From Haliea sp. (GTDB taxonomy: Bacteria; Pseudomonadota; Gammaproteobacteria; Pseudomonadales; Halieaceae), in the NCBI GenBank assembly GCA_024642245.1, contig JAHEBM010000011.1, forward strand, positions 1 through 64,000: 64,000 bases of DNA, written 5' to 3'. The notes beneath the pieces are model-generated. The model saw nothing but the letters and a program-made list of their open reading frames with translations, had not been told where the DNA came from and made no database searches. A program made the translations under genes and the position numbers. Of this stretch, positions 53,429 to 62,104 are shown one piece after another (position 1 is the first letter of the stretch; every line of letters begins with the position of its first letter).

Positions 53429-56026
53429 CTACCGGGACTCGTCGACAGCCGGGGGCTGCTGCCCCTGCGCGGCGCGGATGGCGGACCCCCTGAACACCCT
53501 GTCTGCCGCCTGCAGGATTTTCATGCGCAGCTGGGGGTTATAGTCCGGCCGGGCGGCCAGAAAATCACGCACGGTTTGCGCGACGACAGTACTGGTGTGG
53601 TTGCCCAGCGTGGCGCGCAGCCAGCTGCTGGGAAAGAATATATCGCCTGTCACCTGGATTTCCTGCAACAGCGACAGGCTGGGCAGGACGTACTTCGCGG
53701 ACTGCCCCAGGCGGGATGGGTGGTGCAGATTGCCCACGGCCTCGACCACCCACCTTTCGGTGTTGCGCTTGTCCACATTCTTCAGCGATTCAAAAAAGCG
53801 GTCGCGCACCGCCTCGTCAGGCGAGAGGGACGGCGCGATAAATTCGAGCCTGCGACGACTGTCAGGATTGGTCGTATTCGCCAGTTGGCTTGCGAGAATC
53901 CCGTCACTTTTTCCCGGCAGGCGAATGGCCAGGGTTTGCGCCAGCACGATCCGGTCATCCTCCTCCAGCTGCAGCTTGTCCAAGGCCAGGGTACCGGCCC
54001 AGATGTCGTAGACCTGGCCCAGCCGGGCCGGCGAGTCTGCCAGGTTGGCGAAATACCTGAAAACCAGCTTGGTGCTGCTGCTGTCAGGCTGTGCCAGGGT
54101 TGCGGCCCAAAGCGAATCCTCCACTACCGTGGCCAGCGCCATTCGCATGGGATCGGCCAGCAGGCCCCGGTAGATGTACTGCAGCTGTCCCAGCGCCAGC
54201 TCCAGCAACAGGGGATCCTGCTCGCGTTCTGTAATGTCCAGCAGCAGGCCGAGATAAGCCACGACATCGGCAGCGGGATTGGCCAGCAGCTGCTCGTAGT
54301 TGGCCACGAGGGCAGACCCCTTTTCCACCGGCTGCAGGCGATCCCAGGCCTGCAGGATAGCCATGTTTGCGGGAAACAGGCCGTAGCCCCGGCCGTCGGC
54401 GTTGAACAGGCGCAGTGCCAGCGGGCCATCTGTTGCCGGGGCAGGAATCGGGGTGGCGGCGCCAGCGGTGGTCATTGTCACGCGCGTATCACGCTCGCTG
54501 CCCAGCTCGAGCATGTCGAACTGCTGGGGCCAGATTCGCCCCAGGCCGGCGGGATCGCCCTGCACCAACGCCTCGCCACCAACAGCGGCGGCACCAGGCG
54601 GCGAAGCCAGGCGAAACTCCGGCCTCCCGGGCGTATTTACCCAGACCTCACTCCAGGTGGCCAGGTCCACTGCAGTCAGCGCATCCAGTATGCCGATCAG
54701 GTCGGGCCAGGTGGCATTGCCGTGGGAAAAGCGCCGTAAATATTCCGCCAGTCCCTCGCGCAGTTTGTCCGGACCGACGATCAGTTCCAGCTGGCGCATC
54801 ATGATAGGCGCCTTGTCATAGATGATATCGCCGTACAACTGTCCCGCCTGGTCGAGATTGGCCAGGGGCTGGCGAATCGGGTTGGCTCCCTCCGAGCGAT
54901 CGACCGAATAGGCGCCGGGATAGTGATTCACCAGGAAGTTGAGCGCGTGATCCACCTGGGGAAACCCCGGGTTCACGATCTTGTCCGCCATGAAATTGGC
55001 GAATACTTCCTTGGTCCATACATCATCGAACCAGCGCATGGTGACCAGGTCGCCAAACCACATATGGGCGGTTTCATGGGCGATCAAATGCGCCCGCTCC
55101 AGGCGGTCGGTGAGCGTCGGTTCCTCGTCCAGCAGGAGTGCGGACGCGACATACTGGATGGCCCCGACGTGTTCCATGCCACCGTAGGGGTGGCCGGGGA
55201 TCAGCACAAAATCAAATTTCTGGAAGGGGTAGTCGATACCGGTGTAATCCTCGAGCCAGGCCAGTGCATCACCGTGTAACTTGAATATGGCGTCGACATT
55301 GCGTGCCACTTTCGCCGTGTCAGTCTCCCGGTGCAGCATGGTCATGGGGCGCCCGTTCACCTCACGGGTGATCGCCTGGAACTCACCCGCGACAAACGAG
55401 AACAGGTAGGAACTGATCGGGTCGGTGGTCGCAAACCGGTACTCGGTGCGTCCCTCCAGCGTGACCGCGGAATCAAGCGGTGCATTGGCGAGGGCCCGCC
55501 AGGCAGCGGGGACCACAAGGGTGAGCTCGAACCTCGCCTTCAGGTCCGGCTGGTCAAACAGGGGAAACACCGTGCGCGCCCGATCCGGAACCAGCAATGT
55601 ATAGAGAAACTCGGGATTGCGGTTAAGCGCGCCGTCGCCCGCGATAAAATCGACGGCGACCTCATTGCGCCCCGGGTGCAGCGCGGCGGCGGGCAGCACA
55701 ATATGCTCGTTCACGCAGTCACAGGCGGTGACCACGCCGTTGATCCGCAGGGACCTGACCGCGCTTTCACCCTGCCGGAAATCCAGTTGCAGGGGCGACT
55801 TGTCATCGGCGAGGTCAAAGGCGATTACCGCGCCCCCCACAACCGGCTCCTGCTCCGGGCGGGGAATCTCAAAACGCAGCCGGTAATGGATATTGCTGAG
55901 CGCGGCAGAACGCTGCATGGCAAGCGCCAGGGCTACCCCGGGTTCCGGTTCAACAGGCGGCTTACTGCAGGCCGCCGCCATCAAAGCCATCGCCGCCGTT
56001 CCCACCCACTTCGCCAAGCTGGCCAT
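53429..56026 (-). CDS. M1 family metallopeptidase, membrane lipoprotein
   Basis: Zinc aminopeptidase-like protein of 865 residues. The signal peptide ends in LMAAAC, so Cys20 should be lipidated and the enzyme faces the periplasm. The zinc site is HETAH (317-321) with Glu340 18 residues on; catalytic Glu318. The exopeptidase motif that reads GAMEN in PepN is GGMEH at 282-286 here. The C-terminal half is a helical ERAP-like domain. Start ATG at 56026 has GGGGAGG 5 bases upstream; the frame can be extended to 56080 without a signal peptide. A minus-strand TATAGT near 56060 may be its -10. PepN itself is cytosolic and lacks the lipid anchor. Confidence 0.9.
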   Translation of the reverse strand: MASLAKWVGTAAMALMAAACSKPPVEPEPGVALALAMQRSAALSNIHYRLRFEIPRPEQEPVVGGAVIAFDLADDKSPLQLDFRQGESAVRSLRINGVVTACDCVNEHIVLPAAALHPGRNEVAVDFIAGDGALNRNPEFLYTLLVPDRARTVFPLFDQPDLKARFELTLVVPAAWRALANAPLDSAVTLEGRTEYRFATTDPISSYLFSFVAGEFQAITREVNGRPMTMLHRETDTAKVARNVDAIFKLHGDALAWLEDYTGIDYPFQKFDFVLIPGHPYGGMEHVGAIQYVASALLLDEEPTLTDRLERAHLIAHETAHMWFGDLVTMRWFDDVWTKEVFANFMADKIVNPGFPQVDHALNFLVNHYPGAYSVDRSEGANPIRQPLANLDQAGQLYGDIIYDKAPIMMRQLELIVGPDKLREGLAEYLRRFSHGNATWPDLIGILDALTAVDLATWSEVWVNTPGRPEFRLASPPGAAAVGGEALVQGDPAGLGRIWPQQFDMLELGSERDTRVTMTTAGAATPIPAPATDGPLALRLFNADGRGYGLFPANMAILQAWDRLQPVEKGSALVANYEQLLANPAADVVAYLGLLLDITEREQDPLLLELALGQLQYIYRGLLADPMRMALATVVEDSLWAATLAQPDSSSTKLVFRYFANLADSPARLGQVYDIWAGTLALDKLQLEEDDRIVLAQTLAIRLPGKSDGILASQLANTTNPDSRRRLEFIAPSLSPDEAVRDRFFESLKNVDKRNTERWVVEAVGNLHHPSRLGQSAKYVLPSLSLLQEIQVTGDIFFPSSWLRATLGNHTSTVVAQTVRDFLAARPDYNPQLRMKILQAADRVFRGSAIRAAQGQQPPAVDESR

Positions 56027-56141
56027 CCAGACCTCCCCGCTCACCTGCGCTGCGCCACTATAGCGCAAAATCTCCGGCAACCGCGGGACGGACCGGCGCG
56101 GCTTTAAACTGGCTACTTCTCTGCTTACTGCATCACCGGTA

Positions 56142-57545
56142 CTAGCCGTTTATCAGGAAGTGCACATAGATACTGGCGAAATAGCCAAGAGCTATCGCCG
56201 GCGTCCACTTCAGGTGGCCAAAAAACGTGTAATGTCCCCGGGCCTGGCCCATCAGGGCGACACCGGCCGCTGAACCGATGGACAACAGGCTGCCGCCCAC
56301 CCCGGCTGTGAGCGTCACCAACAGCCATTGCAGTTCAGGCATTTCCGGGTTCATGGTCAGCACGGCGAACATCACCGGGATGTTGTCCACTACCGAGGAC
56401 ATCAGCCCAACCAGCACGTTCGCGGTAGTGGCCCCGAGCTCACCGTAAATATAGGCCGAGGCCATACTGAGATAGCCGATAAAACCCAGCCCCCCAACCG
56501 CCATGATCACGCCATAAAAAAAGAACAGCGTATCCCACTCGGCCTTGGCGATATTATCGAACACATCGAAGCTCGGCGCATGCCCGCTTCCCGGGGGCAT
56601 GTCCATACTGCTGACCGTCGCCGTGGAATGTGTCTTCCTGCGCAGGTAAAAACCGTAGAACTTCAGGTACGCCAGGCCCAGCATCATGCCGAATACCGGC
56701 GGTAAATGCAGGAAGTTGTGAAAACTCACCGCAGTGACGATGGTCAGGAAAAACAGGCCAACTATCGTCATACCCCCATGCTTGATAACCCTGCCACCGG
56801 CGCTCTCCCCGGCGCCGGGCTTACCCGCAGGCAAGGCCAGGTGCATGAGCAGGGCGGGCACGACAAAGTTGACCAGCGACGGCAGGAACAACTTGAAGAA
56901 GGTCCAGAACTGCAGCATGCCCTTCTGCCAGACCATCAGTGTGGTGATATCGCCGAAGGGACTGAAAGCGCCGCCCGCGTTGGCGCCCACCACGATATTG
57001 ATGCAGCCCAGCGCGATAAACTGTGGCTTCTCTCTCCCCACCGCAAGAATCACGGCACACATGATAAGCGCCGTCGTGAGGTTATCCGCCACCGGCGAGA
57101 TAATGAATGCCAGGCCTCCCGTTATCCAGAACAGGGAACGATAGCTGTAACCCCGGGCCACCAGCCAGTTGCGCAATTCGTCGAACACACCCCGTTCTAT
57201 CATCGCGTTGATATAGGTCATCGCCACCAGCAGGAAGAAAAATAGCTCGGTGTACTCCAGAAAGTCGTGGCGGATCGACTGCTCTGCAACGTGGGTGAGG
57301 CCATGGGAATTGTAGGCAAGCGCGATGAGAATCCAGATGATGCCGGCGGCCAACAGCACCGGCTTTGATTTCCTCAGGTGGATCTTCTCCTCCAGGATGA
57401 CCAGGAAATAGGCCAGGGAAAAAATCACGATGGCGGCATAGCCAACCCAACTTGCTGTCAGGTCCAGGGTCTTGGCGGCGGGATCAGAGGCCAGGGCTGC
57501 TGTGGAGGCCAGCAGGCCGGTCATCAGGGCAAGAAATCGAAACAT
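56142..57545 (-). CDS. nhaD: Na+/H+ antiporter, NhaD family
   Basis: Membrane protein of 467 residues with about 12 helices plus an N-terminal cleavable-looking segment (FLALMTGLLASTAALA). Family features: RHDFLEYTELFFFLLVAMTYINAM, SPVADNLTTALIMCAV, GANAGGAFSPFGDITTLMVWQKG and SVVDNIPVMFAVLTM. NhaD exchanges Na+ or Li+ for H+ in marine and halophilic bacteria. AGGAGG precedes the ATG. Divergent from the CvfB-like gene. Together with the OAD pump it could complete a sodium cycle. Confidence 0.94.
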   Translation of the reverse strand: MFRFLALMTGLLASTAALASDPAAKTLDLTASWVGYAAIVIFSLAYFLVILEEKIHLRKSKPVLLAAGIIWILIALAYNSHGLTHVAEQSIRHDFLEYTELFFFLLVAMTYINAMIERGVFDELRNWLVARGYSYRSLFWITGGLAFIISPVADNLTTALIMCAVILAVGREKPQFIALGCINIVVGANAGGAFSPFGDITTLMVWQKGMLQFWTFFKLFLPSLVNFVVPALLMHLALPAGKPGAGESAGGRVIKHGGMTIVGLFFLTIVTAVSFHNFLHLPPVFGMMLGLAYLKFYGFYLRRKTHSTATVSSMDMPPGSGHAPSFDVFDNIAKAEWDTLFFFYGVIMAVGGLGFIGYLSMASAYIYGELGATTANVLVGLMSSVVDNIPVMFAVLTMNPEMPELQWLLVTLTAGVGGSLLSIGSAAGVALMGQARGHYTFFGHLKWTPAIALGYFASIYVHFLING

Positions 57546-57713
57546 CCGGACTTTCCTCCTAGGGACTATTTTGGCGAAGGCGCCGATTGTACCCGTATTG
57601 CGCAGGATTATATTGTATTAGATCAAGCAATTTCCCCGCGGCAAACTTGCCGGCGTGCAATGTGCTATTTGCCGTACAATGGACACCTGCCCGTACTTCA
57701 AATCGGAACCCCT

Positions 57714-58553
57714 ATGATCGACCCAGGCCGCGTCAACTCCCTGCTGGTGATGGAAACCAGGGCCAACGGGCTCTTGCTCGATGCCGGCCAGGGCAAAACC
57801 CTGCTGCTGCCGATCGAACAGGTGCATCGCGACTACCGTGCCGGCGAGTGTATCGACGTTTTTGTCTACCCCGACGCCAATGGCCGCTCCACAGCCACCA
57901 TCACCCTCCCCCTGGCCCAGGTCGGCGAGGTGGCCTGGCTGGAGATCGCCCAGGTCAACCAGCTTGGCGCGTTTGCCCACTGGGGCCTGCCCAAGGACCT
58001 CTTCATACCCTTCGCCGAACAGCACCACCCCCTGCGCAAGGGTATGCACGCGCTGGTGCGGGTATACCTCGACAACCAGGGCAGGCTGGCCGGTTCCACC
58101 CGAATCGATCGCTGGGTGAAAGACAATGCCACGGGCCTGAAAGTCGGGCAGGAAGTTACGCTGTTGATCGCGGAGCAGACCGAGCTCGGCTTCAAGGCCA
58201 TCATCAATCATCGCAGCTGGGGGCTTCTTTACGGCAACGAGTTGTTCCGCAGCCTGCACAGGGGACAGCGGATCGCCGGGTATATCAAGCACATTCGCCA
58301 GGACGACAAAATTGACCTCTCCCTGGAAAAACCAGGATTCAGCAAGGACAGGATTGAGACCCTGGCCCAGCAGATCATCGACAAACTCGAAGCCGGTGGC
58401 GGCGAACTTGCCCTGACCGATAAAAGCCCGCCGGAGGCAATTTATGCTACCTTTGGCGTCAGCAAGAAAGTATTCAAGCAGAGCCTTGGGGCCCTGTACA
58501 AGCAACGGCGTATCACACTGCACGCCGACGGCATCAAGCTGGTCCGAAACTGA
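57714..58553 (+). CDS. CvfB/YitL-like S1-domain RNA-binding protein
   Basis: Soluble protein of 279 residues composed of successive S1/OB-like domains (for example GEVAWLEIAQVNQLGAFAHWGLPKDLFIPFAEQ and QRIAGYIKHIRQDDKIDLSLEKPG) and a C-terminal winged helix (SPPEAIYATFGVSKKVFKQSLGALYKQRRI). This is the CvfB layout, a protein that binds RNA and affects virulence gene expression in staphylococci; the role in gammaproteobacteria is unclear. ATG at 57714; a longer frame to 57378 lies opposite nhaD. A TACAAT at 57675-57680 may be its -10. Confidence 0.9.
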   Translation: MIDPGRVNSLLVMETRANGLLLDAGQGKTLLLPIEQVHRDYRAGECIDVFVYPDANGRSTATITLPLAQVGEVAWLEIAQVNQLGAFAHWGLPKDLFIPFAEQHHPLRKGMHALVRVYLDNQGRLAGSTRIDRWVKDNATGLKVGQEVTLLIAEQTELGFKAIINHRSWGLLYGNELFRSLHRGQRIAGYIKHIRQDDKIDLSLEKPGFSKDRIETLAQQIIDKLEAGGGELALTDKSPPEAIYATFGVSKKVFKQSLGALYKQRRITLHADGIKLVRN

Positions 58554-58579
58554 CAAGCGAAACAGCGAGGTCATCTATT

Positions 58580-59215
58580 GTGTTAACCGTACACCACCTG
58601 AACAACTCCCGCTCCCAGCGGATACTGTGGCTGCTGGAAGAACTGGGACTGGATTACAAGATAAAGCGCTACCAGCGGGACGCAGTGACAAACCTGGCAC
58701 CACCGGAACTGGAAGCCATTCACCCCCTGGGAAAATCCCCGGTAATCACCGATGGTGACAACACCGTTATAGAGTCAGGCGCCATAATCGATTACGTCCT
58801 GCGCCGTCATGGCAACGGACGGCTCATGCCGGCGCCCGGCAGTGTTGAACACGAGCAATACCTGCAGTGGCTGCACTACGCCGAAGGCAGTGCCATGCTA
58901 CCCCTGATGCTGCGGATGTATACCGGACGGCTTCCCGATGGCGGGGCCGCCCTGCAGCCGCGCATAAACGACGAGTTGAACCGGCACCTGGGTTACCTGG
59001 ACCGTTCACTGGCAGCTGTCGATTGGTTCGTGGGCAATACGTTTTCAGGTGCCGACATACAGCTGTCCTTCGTGGCGGAACTGGCGCCCCTGCTGCACCC
59101 GGCCGGCAGCTTTGCCAACCTGGCGGCGTTTCGCGAGCGCCTGCAGTCCCGACCCGCCTACAGAAAGGCAGTGGAAAAAGGCGGCAAATACGATTTCGGG
59201 CCCGCGGCCCGATAA
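58580..59215 (+). CDS. glutathione S-transferase
   Basis: Cytosolic GST of 211 residues. The N-terminal thioredoxin-like domain runs LTVHHLNNSRSQRILWLLEELGLDYKI to GKSPVITDGDNTVIESGAIIDYVL, with Ser12 or Ser10 as likely glutathione-activating residue and ES at the conserved glutamate-serine pair; the helical C-terminal domain contains NTFSGADIQLSFV. It conjugates glutathione to electrophiles or acts as a peroxidase. Start is GTG at 58580 with GAGG 9 bases upstream. It follows the CvfB-like gene after 26 bases. Confidence 0.92.
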   Translation: MLTVHHLNNSRSQRILWLLEELGLDYKIKRYQRDAVTNLAPPELEAIHPLGKSPVITDGDNTVIESGAIIDYVLRRHGNGRLMPAPGSVEHEQYLQWLHYAEGSAMLPLMLRMYTGRLPDGGAALQPRINDELNRHLGYLDRSLAAVDWFVGNTFSGADIQLSFVAELAPLLHPAGSFANLAAFRERLQSRPAYRKAVEKGGKYDFGPAAR

Positions 59216-59248
59216 AGAGGTACCCAGGGTCAAAACAAGGAGGCTACC

Positions 59249-59506
59249 GTGTTTCGTCGCTTACTCCCCATCGCCATTATGATCGCTGCCGGCTACTGGT
59301 ACTGGTCCGGTCCCTACCAGGAGCAACGCCACCCGGCGGACGAGAAGAAGCTGGAAAACGCTATCGAGGATATGCGCCAGTGTATCCGCGGCATGAACTA
59401 CAAGTCGGGGGCCACGGGCGAAAACGTGGGTGACCCTGAAGCGATCTGCGCCGAGCGCCATCACCTGTACCTGTATGAGGGAGAATGGCGCAGCACCGGC
59501 GAGTAA
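59249..59506 (+). CDS. small single-helix membrane protein, unknown function
   Basis: Protein of 85 residues with an N-terminal membrane helix (LLPIAIMIAAGYWYWSG) followed by a hydrophilic part containing two cysteines (Cys49 in RQCIRG and Cys71 in EAICAERH) that could form a disulfide in the periplasm. No family recognised. It starts at GTG 59249 with a full AAGGAGG 5 bases upstream, the best ribosome site in the neighbourhood, so it is very likely expressed. Convergent with the nitroreductase-type gene. Confidence 0.75.
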   Translation: MFRRLLPIAIMIAAGYWYWSGPYQEQRHPADEKKLENAIEDMRQCIRGMNYKSGATGENVGDPEAICAERHHLYLYEGEWRSTGE

Positions 59507-59522
59507 AACCGGCACCATCGCG

Positions 59523-59948
59523 CTATTTCTTTGGTATTAACACCGCGAGAGCCCATCCCGGTGGGGCGTATTGCGCAAATGCATCGGTCAGTTTGCCAAG
59601 CACTGGCGGCAGGGATTTGGGCCGACGATATTGTTTCCCGGGCGCCACCACGAATGCGCGCGCCTCATGCCTCCTGCCACCGCGAAAAAAATGTGTCCGC
59701 GGGTGCTTCTGCAGGTTTTTCACCCAGAAAGAGCGCTCACCCCGAACAGTGCTGACAAAAACATAGTTTCCCAGGCGCATGGCCAGCAGGGGCGTCCTTC
59801 GTAACTGGCCAGTCTTGAAGCCAACACTTTCCAGCACAATCAAACCCGCTGGCGCAATGCGGGGCGAACCCACTCCCTTGCGCACCGCCGGCTCCACCAC
59901 TGCGTTGAGCTTGCGAAAAAACTCCCGCTCCAACTTGCCTGAATTCAC
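59523..59948 (-). CDS. deazaflavin/flavin-dependent nitroreductase-type protein
   Basis: Split-barrel flavin-binding protein of 141 residues, of the deazaflavin (F420)-dependent nitroreductase family: LIVLESVGFKTGQLRRTPLLAMRLGNYVFVST and FWVKNLQKHPRTHF are its core signature. Members reduce quinones or nitro compounds, most with F420 in actinobacteria; the cofactor here is unknown. I start at GTG 59948 with GGAG 8 bases upstream; a frame extending to 60098 would run through the upstream DUF1439-like gene. It follows that gene by 17 bases. Confidence 0.82.
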   Translation of the reverse strand: MNSGKLEREFFRKLNAVVEPAVRKGVGSPRIAPAGLIVLESVGFKTGQLRRTPLLAMRLGNYVFVSTVRGERSFWVKNLQKHPRTHFFRGGRRHEARAFVVAPGKQYRRPKSLPPVLGKLTDAFAQYAPPGWALAVLIPKK

Positions 59949-59965
59949 TCCGCCTGCTCCCCCTG

Positions 59966-60526
59966 CTATTGGTAGAAAACCTGGATAAAAATACTGCGCT
60001 TTTCGTAGGTCACATCCTGTATGCCGTCCTTGAAAGGCAGTATAAAGGGATGCGGCGGAACGTCTGCCCGGATGGGATCGCTTACCTGTGCCTTCCATGC
60101 TGCGAGCAGCTCGCTCTGCAATCGCCTGGTCACATCGCTGTCGCCATTGAAATCCAGCTTGTCTATCCTGGGCTGGAACAGCAGGATCTGCTTGGTCCCG
60201 CGGTCATACCCGACCTCCCCCGAGACCAGGGCTTGCCCCTCCTCACTGATGGCTATGCCCTTTTCCGGACGGTGTTCGTAGGCCTGGAAATGCACCTGCA
60301 GACCAATCCGCCTGTCGTCCAGGAAAACGACCACCGGGTCGGTCATGAACAGGTTTCCCGTACCCACCACCACTGATACAGGGAACAGGCTGCGGGCGAT
60401 ATTTGTCGATGTCTCGGCTGATACAGGCACCGTGGTGCCAAAACCGGCACTGGCGCGGGCTGTGACGAACAGTACTACTACCAGGGCCAGCCAAAGGCGG
60501 GGAACAGTCATACGCAAGGTTTTCAA
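59966..60526 (-). CDS. DUF1439-like exported protein
   Basis: Exported protein of 186 residues: signal peptide (VPRLWLALVVVLFVTARASA) without a lipobox, then a lipid-binding-tunnel-like domain with FPVSVVVGTGNLFMTDPVVVFLD, GLQVHFQAYE, ALVSGEVGYDRGTKQILLFQPRIDKLDF. This resembles YceB/DUF1439 proteins, but YceB is a lipoprotein while this one appears soluble in the periplasm. Start is TTG at 60526 with AGAGGTG upstream. Co-directional with the nitroreductase-type gene; the functional link is unclear. Confidence 0.75.
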   Translation of the reverse strand: MKTLRMTVPRLWLALVVVLFVTARASAGFGTTVPVSAETSTNIARSLFPVSVVVGTGNLFMTDPVVVFLDDRRIGLQVHFQAYEHRPEKGIAISEEGQALVSGEVGYDRGTKQILLFQPRIDKLDFNGDSDVTRRLQSELLAAWKAQVSDPIRADVPPHPFILPFKDGIQDVTYEKRSIFIQVFYQ

Positions 60527-60613
60527 TTGTCACCTCTAGGCATTAATACGCCGGAGCGCGCACCCAATGAACAAATATCCAACGGCTCCGACAAGCTTGT
60601 GGCTTTTTTCCAA

Positions 60614-60641
60614 TTCACCTGCACTCACTATAAGGCATAAT
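60614..60641 (+). promoter_or_regulatory. possible promoter for the MFS gene
   Basis: TTCACC at 60614-60619 and CATAAT at 60636-60641 with a 16-base spacer, in the 147-base gap between the divergent DUF1439-like and MFS genes. Start of transcription would be about 26 bases before the GTG. Confidence 0.35.
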
Positions 60642-60673
60642 GACGCATTTCCGAGCGCCACAGTCAAACAAGT

Positions 60674-62068
60674 GTGAAAAAGACTGAAACAAATCGCCGC
60701 AACAGCTGGCTGAGAGACACGCTTACGGTCTCCCGCAGGGAGGCCGTCGCCAGTTCCGCCATGACCGGTATCTGCGATAATTACCTGGGCGCCTTTGCCA
60801 TTTTTCTCAAGGCCAGCCTGCCTCAGATGGGTATGCTGGCAGCACTACCCCAGCTTGCCGGCGCCGCCTTCCAACTGCTCTCGGTCTGGTTGTGCTCCCA
60901 TTTCCACCGCCGCCACGCCATCGTCACCGGTGTAGCCCTGCAGGCGCTCGCCGTACTGGGTATGGCTCTTGTCGCACTGGTAAGACCCGCAAACAGTGTC
61001 GGTTGGCTGATTGGCTGCGCCGTGGTCTACCATTCCTGCTCCAACTTCGTGCAGCCGCAGTGGCGCAGCTGGATGGGCAGCCTGGTTCCGGCGCGCCGAC
61101 GCGGCGCCTTCTTTGCCGGGCGCACCCGGCTGACCATGATCACCAGCTTCGGGGTGTTCGCCTGCGGCGGCGCGCTGCTGGGGTGGTTCGACCAGTACGA
61201 ACTGGCCTGGCTGGGATTTTTCCTGCTCCTGCTGCTGGCCGCTGCGGGTCGCGGGATCTCGGCCCTACACCTCCATCGCATGCACGACCCAGACCAGCAC
61301 CACGTGCCCGGGGGAGCGTCTTTCGTGGACACATTGGGGCGGGTCCGCGAATCTTTTCACCACCGGGCGTTCCGGGAGTACAGCCTGTTCTTCGCCGCGA
61401 TGCAGGGCGCCGTGGCGATTTCCGGGCCGTTTTTCAGCGTGTATATGCTCAACAACCTCGGTTACAGCTACTGGCAATATACCGGCAACGTCGGGGTCTC
61501 CATTCTCACCCAGTTTTTCACCCTCTCCACCTGGGGCTACATCTGCGATCGCTGGGGTAACCGCCTGGTCATGGTGACCAGTTGCTGCATGCTGCCCGTA
61601 CTCCCGGCGCTGTGGTTATTCTCGGAAAATTATTACTATTTGCTCGGCGTGCAGGTGATGTCAGGGCTGGCGTGGGGTGGTTTCACCCTGAGCACCTCAA
61701 ATTACCTGTATGACCTCAGGCCGGCCCGTGCCGACTTTGCCAGCTATGCCGCCGTGCAATCCTCGGTGAGTGCCGTTGGCGTGTTCTGCGGCGCGCTGCT
61801 GGGCGGTTACCTCGCGAGCGCCCTGCCCCACCTGGTCGCGCTTCTGCCCGAAAGCTGGCAGCTGGAGCATTCCGTTGTGCTGATCTTTGCCACGTCCTCC
61901 TTGCTGCGGGTAGGCATTGCCGCCTGGTTTATACCGCGCTCGGTGGAGTTGCGCGTGCGTCACCGCCCGGACCTGCTGCAGGTGGTTTACCGGGTGGCGC
62001 GCTTTACCCCTGGCGCGGGCATTGTGCTCGACTGGTTGACCGTGACCAGGAAAAACAGCCGCCCCTGA
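60674..62068 (+). CDS. MFS transporter
   Basis: Major facilitator of 464 residues with 12 hydrophobic segments. Between helices 2 and 3 there is a short basic loop (FHRRHAIVT), and RGAFFAGRTRL fits the intracellular helix 4-5 loop. The N-terminal tail (residues 1-24) is polar and cytoplasmic. Substrate not readable; no regulator or biosynthetic gene is beside it. Start is GTG at 60674, with no strong ribosome site; the frame opens immediately upstream, so it may begin slightly later. Convergent with the cyclase gene. Confidence 0.85.
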   Translation: MKKTETNRRNSWLRDTLTVSRREAVASSAMTGICDNYLGAFAIFLKASLPQMGMLAALPQLAGAAFQLLSVWLCSHFHRRHAIVTGVALQALAVLGMALVALVRPANSVGWLIGCAVVYHSCSNFVQPQWRSWMGSLVPARRRGAFFAGRTRLTMITSFGVFACGGALLGWFDQYELAWLGFFLLLLLAAAGRGISALHLHRMHDPDQHHVPGGASFVDTLGRVRESFHHRAFREYSLFFAAMQGAVAISGPFFSVYMLNNLGYSYWQYTGNVGVSILTQFFTLSTWGYICDRWGNRLVMVTSCCMLPVLPALWLFSENYYYLLGVQVMSGLAWGGFTLSTSNYLYDLRPARADFASYAAVQSSVSAVGVFCGALLGGYLASALPHLVALLPESWQLEHSVVLIFATSSLLRVGIAAWFIPRSVELRVRHRPDLLQVVYRVARFTPGAGIVLDWLTVTRKNSRP

Positions 62069-62104
62069 CACGCTGCAACGGCACGCAACGCGTGCCGGTC
62101 CGCG

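Noticed and set aside
53387-54739. 450-codon plus-strand frame opposite the M1 peptidase
   Set aside because: Low-complexity shadow; the opposite strand encodes an M1 enzyme with a full zinc site.
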